From Rhodothermales bacterium (GTDB taxonomy: Bacteria; Bacteroidota; Rhodothermia; Rhodothermales; VXPQ01), in NCBI GenBank assembly GCA_022825385.1, contig JAJDWX010000036.1:1-64000 (forward strand): a stretch of 64,000 nt of DNA, written 5' to 3'. The notes beneath the pieces are model-generated. The model was given only the letters and a program-made list of their open reading frames with translations, made no database searches and was not told where the DNA came from. The first letter of the stretch is position 1. Each line of letters begins with the position of its first letter. Of this stretch, positions 16,622 through 24,462 are shown piece by piece. Made by a program: the position numbers and the translations under genes.

Positions 16622-17503
16622 ATGAATATGCCCGCTTCTTCCAACGACCTCTCCCGCCTGCATTCGGCTGCAAGCGACCTGTTTTCCGGTGTGGATCCGG
16701 AAGGGCACCGCCTGACAGACGAACAGGTCGCCTTTTTTCGCGAACAGGGCTATGTGTCCGGGATGCGGTTGTTGACGGATGCCCAGGTCGAAGCGTTGCG
16801 GACGGAATTGCAGGAATTTTTCGATCCGGGCCACGAAGGGCGCGAATTGTGGCACGAATACCATACGAACGAATCCGGGGACCCGGACAACGTATTGTTT
16901 CATGCTCTTGGCGCCTGGCGGATTCGGCCAGGGTTTCATGACGCGCTGTGGAATCCGGCGTTCGCGATTCCGGCGGCCCAACTTCTTGCAGGCCCGGTTC
17001 GGTTCTGGCACGATCAGCTTTTCTGCAAACCGGCGCGGCATGGCGGGGTGGTGGCGTGGCATCAGGATTATTCGTACTGGACCCGTACGGAACCCTTGTC
17101 CCACCTCACGTGCTGGATCGGGCTGGACGACGCCACGGCGGATAACGGCTGCATCCAGTATATTCCCGGAAGCCATACGTGGAATCTGCTTCCGATTACC
17201 GGACTGGCGAACGATATGGACGCCATTTTCCAGGTCCTGACCGACGAGCAGAAGGAAGCGTTTCGGCCTGTTCCGGTGCAGCTCAAGGCGGGCGAAGCCA
17301 CGTTTCATCACCCGCTCATGGTCCATGGTTCCTATGCGAACCGCACGGATCGGCCGCGTCGCGCCATGGTCATCAATGTGGTGCGGGACGGCGTGCGTTC
17401 GGCTACCGACGCGCCCCTGCTTGCCGGCGTACCCGCCATAGGCCAGGGCGAGGCGCTTGATGGCCGCTTCTTTCCGCTCCTTTACGACCCCTCCAGCCCA
17501 TGA
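16622..17503 (+). CDS. phytanoyl-CoA dioxygenase (PhyH) family Fe(II)/2-oxoglutarate oxygenase
   Basis: 293 residues, near the family norm. The iron triad is visible: H147 and D149 in AWHQDYSYW and H235 in [10 protein letters not shown], followed by basic residues (RTDRPRR, 241-247) that should bind 2-oxoglutarate. The [11 protein letters not shown] stretch (176-185) is typical for PhyH. Such enzymes hydroxylate small organic substrates in the cytoplasm; the substrate here is unknown. It overlaps the following oxidoreductase by 4 bases (ATGA), so the two are probably one operon. A second in-frame ATG at 16628 is possible. Confidence 0.88.
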   Translation: MNMPASSNDLSRLHSAASDLFSGVDPEGHRLTDEQVAFFREQGYVSGMRLLTDAQVEALRTELQEFFDPGHEGRELWHEYHTNESGDPDNVLFHALGAWRIRPGFHDALWNPAFAIPAAQLLAGPVRFWHDQLFCKPARHGGVVAWHQDYSYWTRTEPLSHLTCWIGLDDATADNGCIQYIPGSHTWNLLPITGLANDMDAIFQVLTDEQKEAFRPVPVQLKAGEATFHHPLMVHGSYANRTDRPRRAMVINVVRDGVRSATDAPLLAGVPAIGQGEALDGRFFPLLYDPSSP

Positions 17504-18603
17504 TGCGCATTGTTTCGTTGTTCCTGGTCGCCTTTGCGCCGCTTTTTGCTCCTGCTTCCGCGCAGGCACAGGAGCCGCCGCCGCTGCGGCTTGCCGTGGC
17601 CCGCCTTACGCACGGCCATGCGCACTGGATATTCAACCGGCCCGGCAAGACGGATATCGAACTGGTCGGCGTCTACGAGCCGAATATCGCGTTGCGGGAT
17701 CGATTCGTCGAGCGATATGGCCTGGACCCGGCCTTGTTCTTCGCAGACCTGGACGATATGCTCGACGAGGCAAGGCCCGAAGCGGTGGCGGCTTTCGGTT
17801 CGATAGCCGAGCATGTGGAGGTCGTGGAAGCGGCGGCGCCGCGCGGCGTCCACGTCATGGTGGAAAAACCGCTGGCGTTCGCTATTGAGGACGCCCTGCG
17901 GATGCGCGCCCTGGCCGAGCGGCACGCCATCCATGTGCTCACCAACTACGAGACCACCTGGTACCCGTCCATGTACGCGGCGCGGGAAGTCATTGCGGAC
18001 AGCGCGCTGGGGGCCATTCGGAAGATGGTCATTCGGGACGGGCATCCGGGGCCAAAGGAGATCGGGGTCAGCGAGGAATTTCTGGAATGGCTAACCGATC
18101 CGGCGTATAACGGCGGCGGAGCGCTCATAGATTTCGGGTGCTACGGGGCGAATCTGGCCACCTGGCTGATGGAGGGCGAGCCGCCCCGGACGGTGACCGC
18201 CGTAACGCAACAGATCAAGCCGGACATATATCCCGACGTGGACGACGAAGCGACGATTCTGCTCGCCTGGCCGCATGCCCAGGCGATTATTCAGGCGTCC
18301 TGGAACTGGCCGTTCCACCGCAAGGATATGCACGTGTATGGCCGAACGGGGTATCTTTTTGCGCCGGACGCTGCGGAATTGCGCGTTCGGGCGGCGGGCG
18401 CCGACGAGGAAGCGACGCATCGGCTTGCGCCGCGCCCCGCCCCCTTCGACGATCCGTTCAGTTACCTGGCCGCCGTCGTCCGCGGCGCCGTGCAGGTCGC
18501 CGATACGGACCTTTCGTCGCTACGGAACAATGTAACCGTAGTGCGTATCCTTGACGCCGCCCGCGAATCCGCCCGCACAGGACGTACGGTGACGCTGGAG
18601 TAG
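17500..18603 (+). CDS. Gfo/Idh/MocA family oxidoreductase with Sec signal
   Basis: 367 residues. The N-terminus is a signal peptide ([19 protein letters not shown]) before the Rossmann domain, whose usual GxGxxG is replaced by [10 protein letters not shown]. The EKP motif (122-124, in [10 protein letters not shown]) and the second domain ([20 protein letters not shown]) are typical. The family uses NAD(P) to oxidise or reduce sugars and cyclitols. Export puts it in the periplasm, as in the Tat- or Sec-exported glycoside-processing members, where a tightly bound cofactor would be needed. It is coupled to PhyH and followed by a secreted PQQ sugar dehydrogenase. Confidence 0.85.
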   Translation: MMRIVSLFLVAFAPLFAPASAQAQEPPPLRLAVARLTHGHAHWIFNRPGKTDIELVGVYEPNIALRDRFVERYGLDPALFFADLDDMLDEARPEAVAAFGSIAEHVEVVEAAAPRGVHVMVEKPLAFAIEDALRMRALAERHAIHVLTNYETTWYPSMYAAREVIADSALGAIRKMVIRDGHPGPKEIGVSEEFLEWLTDPAYNGGGALIDFGCYGANLATWLMEGEPPRTVTAVTQQIKPDIYPDVDDEATILLAWPHAQAIIQASWNWPFHRKDMHVYGRTGYLFAPDAAELRVRAAGADEEATHRLAPRPAPFDDPFSYLAAVVRGAVQVADTDLSSLRNNVTVVRILDAARESARTGRTVTLE

Positions 18604-18648
18604 CGGGGGGAACAGTGGCTATTTCGCCCATTATGATTTTCGCCCGCC

Positions 18649-20772
18649 ATGCCTCTGCATCGCTTGTTTCGCGCCTTCCGCCCCGTCGCCGGCCTTTCCG
18701 CCGTCGTTTTCTTTTCTCTGCTCGTTTTCGCCCTGCCTGCGTGCGGACAGCAGCGGGTGACCGATTCGTCGGGTTCGGGGGCGGCGCTACGGCTCGAAGA
18801 AGCGTTTTCGAATCTCCGTTTCACCCGGCCCGTGGATTTTCAATCGCCGGGGGACGGGTCCGGCCGGGTTTTCGTGGTCGAGCAGGCGGGCGTCGTAAAG
18901 GTGTTCGACAACCGCGCTGACGTGGGTTCTGCCGCCGTTTTTCTCGACATCAGGAGCCGGGTTCGCGACCAGGGCAACGAAGAAGGGCTTTTGGGGCTTG
19001 CGTTTCACCCGGACTTTGCGTCGAACGGCTATTTCTACGTGGATTACACGGCTTCGAATCCGCGCCGGACCGTCGTGGCCCGCTACCGCGCGGACCCGAA
19101 CGACCCTGATCGCGCGCTGCCAGACAGCGAAACCGTTATTCTCGAGGTAAACCAGCCGTATAGCAACCATAACGGAGGCCAGGTCGTCTTCGGTCCCGAC
19201 GGGTATTTGTACATAGCCCTCGGCGACGGCGGCAGCGGCGGCGATCCGCGCGATCATGGCGAGAACCCCGCCACCTTGCTGGGGTCCATCTTGCGCATAG
19301 ACGTGGACGGCGGCGCGCCGTACGCCATTCCGGCGGACAACCCGTTTGCAGGCAACAGCGATGGATACCGGGAGGAAATCTATGCGTACGGATTGCGCAA
19401 CCCCTGGCGCATCAGTTTCGATGCCCGGACAGGGCAGTTGTGGGCCGCCGACGTGGGACAGAACATGTACGAGGAAGTGAACATTATCGAAAGCGGCGGA
19501 AATTACGGGTGGGACGTTATGGAGGGGATGCATTGCTACGAACCGAGCACGGGCTGCAATCAGGAGGGGTTGACGCTCCCCGTGTGGGAATATTCGCACG
19601 ACCTCGGCATTTCGATCACGGGCGGGTACGTATATCGGGGGCCGTCGGCTCCTGCGCTCTCCGGTCGGTACGTTTTCGCCGATTTCGGAACGGGACGCAT
19701 CTGGGCGCTTGCCTGGGACGGCAGCCAGGCGCGGGTCGAGGAGATTATGAACACGAGCCTCGCCATCGCCTCCTTCGGGGTCGATGCGCGACACGAATTG
19801 TACGCCCTCGCTTTCGACGGCAGGATATACCGGTTTACGGAGGAATTCCAGGGTACGATGCCGGATCCTCCGGGGAATTTGCAAGCGGTTGCAGGGGATT
19901 CGCAGGTTATGTTGACCTGGGACGCGCCGGGCAATGACGGCGGAGCGGCGATTGCCGGCTATGCCTATCGCTACAAAGCGACCGGGGAGGCCTTTGGCGC
20001 GTATGCGGCCATTCCCGAAAGCGGCCCCGGCGGGGCGAACGCGCGCAGTTATACGGTTGCCGGCCTTGCGCATGGCCTGGAATACGTTTTTCAGGTAATC
20101 GCCGTGAACGAGCATGGCAGGGGAGCCCCCGCCGAGGCCACCGTCAAGTTGCCTGCGCCTGCGACCATTCCGGGCGCTCCGGCAAGTTTGCAGGCCGTTG
20201 CGGGGGATGCGCAGGTTACGTTGGCCTGGGACGCGCCGGGCCATGACGGCGGGGCGGTTATTTCCGGCTACGCCTATCGCCAGAAAGCGACCGGCGAGGC
20301 CTTTGGCGCGTATGCGGATATTCCCGAAAGCGGCCCCGGCGGGGCGAATGCGCGCGAGTATACGGTTACCGGCCTTGCGAAGGGCCTGGAATACGTTTTT
20401 CAGGTGCGCGCCGTGAACGAGCAGGGCGGGGGGCCGCCCGCCGAGACCAGCGCGTATTTGCCTCCTGCGCCAGACCCCCCAACGAACGCGGAAAGCGAGG
20501 AACTTCCGAGCGAAGCCGCGCTTTGGGGCAACTATCCGAATCCATTCAACCCGGAGACCACGATACGCTACGCCTTGTCGCAGCCGGGCCCGGTGCGGCT
20601 CGCCGTATACGATTTGCTGGGCCATGAAGTGGCGGTGCTCGTCGACGAACCGAAACCCGCAGGCTGGCATGAAATACGATTTCCCGCCGCCTCGTTGCCC
20701 AGCGGATCGTATGTTTACCGCTTGCAGGCGCAAGACAAGATCATGGCGGACACGATGACGCTCGTCAAGTGA
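18649..20772 (+). CDS. secreted PQQ-dependent sugar dehydrogenase with two FnIII domains and T9SS tail
   Basis: 707 residues. A signal ends near LPACGQQ. Residues about 45-400 form the glucose/sorbosone dehydrogenase six-bladed propeller (VEQAGVVKVF, LLGLAFHPDFASNGYFYVDY, SNHNGGQVVFGPDGYLYIA, GDGGSGGDP, AYGLRNPWRISFD), which oxidises aldoses with PQQ and Ca2+. Two fibronectin type III domains (about 405-505 and 510-608) are so alike that they look recently duplicated. The end is a type IX sorting domain (LWGNYPNPFNPETTIRY). Substrate and location (cell surface) are inferred. Confidence 0.88.
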   Translation: MPLHRLFRAFRPVAGLSAVVFFSLLVFALPACGQQRVTDSSGSGAALRLEEAFSNLRFTRPVDFQSPGDGSGRVFVVEQAGVVKVFDNRADVGSAAVFLDIRSRVRDQGNEEGLLGLAFHPDFASNGYFYVDYTASNPRRTVVARYRADPNDPDRALPDSETVILEVNQPYSNHNGGQVVFGPDGYLYIALGDGGSGGDPRDHGENPATLLGSILRIDVDGGAPYAIPADNPFAGNSDGYREEIYAYGLRNPWRISFDARTGQLWAADVGQNMYEEVNIIESGGNYGWDVMEGMHCYEPSTGCNQEGLTLPVWEYSHDLGISITGGYVYRGPSAPALSGRYVFADFGTGRIWALAWDGSQARVEEIMNTSLAIASFGVDARHELYALAFDGRIYRFTEEFQGTMPDPPGNLQAVAGDSQVMLTWDAPGNDGGAAIAGYAYRYKATGEAFGAYAAIPESGPGGANARSYTVAGLAHGLEYVFQVIAVNEHGRGAPAEATVKLPAPATIPGAPASLQAVAGDAQVTLAWDAPGHDGGAVISGYAYRQKATGEAFGAYADIPESGPGGANAREYTVTGLAKGLEYVFQVRAVNEQGGGPPAETSAYLPPAPDPPTNAESEELPSEAALWGNYPNPFNPETTIRYALSQPGPVRLAVYDLLGHEVAVLVDEPKPAGWHEIRFPAASLPSGSYVYRLQAQDKIMADTMTLVK

Positions 20773-20882
20773 ATCCCCGCTGACGTATCTTTTTCCGTTG
20801 CCCGCCGCGTTTCGCCTGCGTATTATGTCGTATTATATATGTCTCTGCCCTTTCGGAACCCGCATCCCCAGCCCGTATCGCC

Positions 20883-21902
20883 ATGTTCTCTCGTTCGTCC
20901 GCCGCATCGCGCGCGTTCTGCCGCCTGGTCCTTTTTGCGTTGATCCCGTTCGTTTGGGGATGCGGATCGTCTTCCTCCGACGAGTCGGGGGCGGATGGAG
21001 CCGCAGCGCTGGAGATCGCTGTCGTGCCGAAGGGCACCACCCATGAGTTCTGGAAAGCGATCCACGCCGGCGCGGAAAAAGCCGCCGCCGAATTCGACGT
21101 AGACGTGATTTGGCAGGGGCCGCAAAAGGAGGACGACCGCCAGTTGCAAATCCAGGTGCTGCAAAACCTGATTAGCCGCGGGGTGGACGCCATTGTGGTG
21201 GCCCCCCTCGACGCCCGCAGCATGGCGCGACCGGTAGAAGCCGCCGTCGCCCGGGGCATCCCGGTGGTGGTCATTGATTCCGGGCTGGAATCGGATGCGC
21301 AATCCAGTTTCATTGCGTCCAACAACTACGAAGGGGGGCGGATTGGCGGGCAATACCTGGCCGAACAGCTTGGCGGGGCGGGGAAGGTGGTGCTCTTGCG
21401 GTATCAGGAAGGATCCGCAAGCACCACGAACCGGGAGCGCGGCTTTCTGGATGCGCTCGGCGAGTACGCCCCGGACGCCGAATTACTGGTCGATAATATG
21501 TATGCGGGCGCGACGATGGCCCTGGCGCTCCAGGTTTCCCAGAATATTCTGAACCGGTTTCCAGAGATCGACGCCATTTTCACGCCGAACGAATCCGCGA
21601 CGCAAGGCATGTTGCGCGCGCTGGAAACGGCGGGGCGCGCAGGCGACGTGACGCTGGTAGGGTTCGACGTCAACCCCATTTTGCTGGATGCGATGTGGGA
21701 CGGAACCCTGCACGGACTGGTGGTTCAGGACCCCGTGGGCATGGGGTACGAGGGCGTAAAAGCCGCCGTATCCATCCTGCGGGGAGGCGCCGTGCCGGAG
21801 CGGATGGATACGCGCACCATTCTCGTGACCCCCGACAACATCGAAGACGCAGAGATTCAGGAGTTGCTGTACCCCGATTTCGACCGCTGGCTCGACAACT
21901 AA
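20883..21902 (+). CDS. sugar ABC transporter substrate-binding lipoprotein (RbsB-like)
   Basis: 339 residues with a lipoprotein signal (LFALIPFVWGCGSSSS), placing it on the membrane. The body is a type I periplasmic binding protein of the ribose/galactose cluster: VPKGTTHEFWKAIHAGAEKA, LISRGVDAIVVAPLDA, VVIDSGLESDAQSSFIASNN, GFLDALGEY and FTPNESATQGMLRAL. It should hand a sugar to the RbsA/RbsC-like proteins encoded directly downstream. Sugar identity cannot be read. Confidence 0.9.
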   Translation: MFSRSSAASRAFCRLVLFALIPFVWGCGSSSSDESGADGAAALEIAVVPKGTTHEFWKAIHAGAEKAAAEFDVDVIWQGPQKEDDRQLQIQVLQNLISRGVDAIVVAPLDARSMARPVEAAVARGIPVVVIDSGLESDAQSSFIASNNYEGGRIGGQYLAEQLGGAGKVVLLRYQEGSASTTNRERGFLDALGEYAPDAELLVDNMYAGATMALALQVSQNILNRFPEIDAIFTPNESATQGMLRALETAGRAGDVTLVGFDVNPILLDAMWDGTLHGLVVQDPVGMGYEGVKAAVSILRGGAVPERMDTRTILVTPDNIEDAEIQELLYPDFDRWLDN

Positions 21903-21922
21903 CCGGCCACGCGGCGCGTCCC

Positions 21923-23425
21923 ATGTCGTCTTCCGTCCTTTCCCTTGAGGGCATTCGCAAGTCGTTCGGCCCCGTGCATGCGCTCCAGGGGGTGGACCTG
22001 CATGTCCGGGCGGGCGAAGTGCATGCGCTTGTGGGGGAGAACGGCGCCGGAAAAAGTACGCTCATGAAGATTTTGAGCGGCGTATACCGGCCCGACGCGG
22101 GGAAAATGACCTTGTACGGCGCCCCGTACGCCCCTGCGAATCCGCTGGACGGGCGCGCGGCGGGCGTCAGCATGATTTACCAGGAACTGGTGCTGGCCCC
22201 GCATCTGACCGTCGAAGAAAATGTCACCCTCGGCGACGAACATGCCCGTTACGGGTGGATTCGCCCCCGGACCCGCGAAGTGGAGCGAATCCTTGGGGAT
22301 TTGGGGCAGCAAGGCGTCGCGCCCGACGCCCGGGTAAGCGACCTGAGCATCGGCAAGCAGCAACTCGTCGAAATCGCCCGCGCGCTCCTTTTCGACGCCC
22401 GGATCGTGGTCATGGACGAACCCACCAGTTCGCTGGCCGCCGACGATACGCAAGCGTTGTTCGAAGCGATCGGTCGGATGAGGGAGCAGGGACTCGCGGT
22501 CATCTACATCAGCCATTTTCTGGAGGAAGTGCAGGAAGTGTGCGATCGCTACACCGTGCTGCGCGACGGCAAGATGATTTCGACGGGGCGGGTGATGGGC
22601 ACGCCGGTAAGCCGCATCATAGAAGACATGGTGGGGCGTTCGGTGGATGAACTTTTCCCCTCCGGCGACCACGCGCTGGGCGATCCGCTGCTGGACGTGT
22701 CCGGTTTGCAGGGGCGTCGGGGGGTGCCCGCCAACGTTTGTTTTACGTTGCGTCGCGGGGAGATTATGGGCATTGCCGGGTTGGTGGGCGCAGGACGCTC
22801 GGAAACGGTGCGGACGTTGTTCGGGCTGGATTCTGCCCGCTCCGGCGCCTTGTCCATCCGGGGCCGCGAAGCGCTGCGCGTTGCCTGGATGACGCCGCGG
22901 GCGGCGCTCGACCATGGACTGGACCTTTTGAGCGAGAACCGGAAGGAGGAGGGCCTGGCGCTGAATTTGTCCCTTGTTTTCAATCTGACGTTGTCCGACT
23001 TGCGCCGCTACAGCCGGGCCGGTTTTTTGCAACTGGGCAAGGAGCGCCGCGACGGGGCCCGCTGGGTCGATGCGTTGCGCATTCGGGCCGGCTCCGTCGA
23101 GCAGCGGGCCGACGAACTTTCCGGCGGAAACCAGCAGAAAGTGTGCCTGGCGCGTCTCTTGCAGCAAGACAACGACATTCTTTTTCTCGACGAACCCACC
23201 CGAGGGATCGATATCGGCAGCAAGGCCGAGATATACAAACTCGTCCACCGGCTTGCGCAGCAGGGCAAGGCCATCGTGATGATCAGTTCGTACCTGCCCG
23301 AACTGCTTGGCGTGTGCGACACGCTGGGCGTGATGCACAAGGGACGCCTTTCTGCGGTGCGCCCTGTTCCGGAATGGACGGAACATCGTATTATGCAGTT
23401 CGCCACATCCGGATACGACGCATGA
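21923..23425 (+). CDS. sugar ABC transporter ATP-binding protein (RbsA/MglA-like)
   Basis: 500 residues from ATG 21923, 20 bases after the binding-protein stop. Two tandem ABC domains: the first has GENGAGKST, LSIGKQQLVEIARAL and VVMDEPTSSL; the second has the degenerate Walker A GLVGAGRSE that is normal in RbsA, with LSGGNQQKVCLARLL and ILFLDEPTRGID. This is the single-polypeptide energiser of carbohydrate importers of the CUT2 class. It ends in a 4-base overlap with the permease gene. Confidence 0.93.
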   Translation: MSSSVLSLEGIRKSFGPVHALQGVDLHVRAGEVHALVGENGAGKSTLMKILSGVYRPDAGKMTLYGAPYAPANPLDGRAAGVSMIYQELVLAPHLTVEENVTLGDEHARYGWIRPRTREVERILGDLGQQGVAPDARVSDLSIGKQQLVEIARALLFDARIVVMDEPTSSLAADDTQALFEAIGRMREQGLAVIYISHFLEEVQEVCDRYTVLRDGKMISTGRVMGTPVSRIIEDMVGRSVDELFPSGDHALGDPLLDVSGLQGRRGVPANVCFTLRRGEIMGIAGLVGAGRSETVRTLFGLDSARSGALSIRGREALRVAWMTPRAALDHGLDLLSENRKEEGLALNLSLVFNLTLSDLRRYSRAGFLQLGKERRDGARWVDALRIRAGSVEQRADELSGGNQQKVCLARLLQQDNDILFLDEPTRGIDIGSKAEIYKLVHRLAQQGKAIVMISSYLPELLGVCDTLGVMHKGRLSAVRPVPEWTEHRIMQFATSGYDA

Positions 23426-24408
23426 AGAAACCACGGAATTACAAGGCTATGTTGTCGGAGATCGGCCCCTTGCTTGGGCTGATCTTCGTTTTCGCGCTGT
23501 TCGCCGCGCTGACGCCGTCCGCCTTCACGTCGTTCTATAACGTCAAGACGATCCTGACCCAGAGCGTCATCATCGGGATTGCCGCGTTCGGCACGACGTT
23601 CATTATCGTTTCGGAGGGCATCGACCTGAGCGTGGGCTCGCAGATTGCATTGACGACGGTCATTGTGGCGGCGGTCCTGAACCTGCCCGGCGGCGATCCG
23701 GGGATTTTCTGGCCGCTCCTGGCGCTTGCGGCGGGGGTGCTGGCCTGTACGGGCGTAGGCGCGTTCAACGGGTTCGTCATTACGAAATTCCGCATCGTGC
23801 CCTTTATCGTCACGCTGGGTTCCATGCAGATCGTGCGCGGGATAGCCAAATGGATCGGCAAGGAGCAGACCGTCCCGACCCCGGACAACTGGCTCACGAA
23901 CCTCATGCTGATCGACCCTTCGCCCTCATGGCTTCTTTTCGGGCCGGGGGTGTGGCTTGCGCTGGCGCTGCTGGTCGTTTCCGCCGCGCTGTTGAAGTAC
24001 ACCGTGCTGGGGCGGTACACCTTCGCCATCGGGTCCAACGAGCAGACCGCCCGGCTCTGCGGCGTCAAGGTGGACCGCATGAAAATCGTGATTTATGGGC
24101 TGGGCGGCCTCTTGACCGGCGTCGCCGGGGTTATGCAGTACAGTTACCTCACGGTAGGCGATCCTACGACCGCCGTGGGGCTGGAGCTGGATATCATCGC
24201 CGCCGTGGTAATTGGCGGCGGCTCGCTGAGTGGCGGGGAGGGCAGCGTGGTGGGCTCCATCGTCGGGGCGCTGATTATGGCGGTGCTGCGCAACGGAAGC
24301 AACATGCTGGGCCTGCCGAATTACGTACAGGAAATCATTATCGGCGCCATCATCGTGGGCGCCGTGCTGATCGATCAGCAAAAGCACCGGCTGCGGACGG
24401 CAGGGTAG
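23422..24408 (+). CDS. sugar ABC transporter permease (RbsC/MglC-like)
   Basis: 328 residues, about 8-10 membrane segments. The family motifs FIIVSEGIDLSVGSQIAL, GAFNGFVITKFRIVPFIVTLG and VIGGGSLSGGEGSVVGSIVGA are all present. It forms the channel of the CUT2 importer with the two preceding genes, which are complete. The ATPase cassette described below begins 11 bases after this stop. Confidence 0.93.
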   Translation: MKKPRNYKAMLSEIGPLLGLIFVFALFAALTPSAFTSFYNVKTILTQSVIIGIAAFGTTFIIVSEGIDLSVGSQIALTTVIVAAVLNLPGGDPGIFWPLLALAAGVLACTGVGAFNGFVITKFRIVPFIVTLGSMQIVRGIAKWIGKEQTVPTPDNWLTNLMLIDPSPSWLLFGPGVWLALALLVVSAALLKYTVLGRYTFAIGSNEQTARLCGVKVDRMKIVIYGLGGLLTGVAGVMQYSYLTVGDPTTAVGLELDIIAAVVIGGGSLSGGEGSVVGSIVGALIMAVLRNGSNMLGLPNYVQEIIIGAIIVGAVLIDQQKHRLRTAG

Positions 24409-24418
24409 GGCGCAGCGC

Positions 24419-24457
24419 GTTGACAACATACTTGTTGGCAACGAATCCGTTGGCAAC
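24419..24457 (+). repeat. left iteron array, three GTTGNCAAC units at 15-bp spacing
   Basis: Units at 24419-24427 (GTTGACAAC), 24434-24442 and 24449-24457 (both GTTGGCAAC). Each unit is a palindrome around a central base. The array lies between the rbsC-like stop and the ATPase stop codon at 24463. Confidence 0.8.
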
Positions 24458-24462
24458 AAAAT

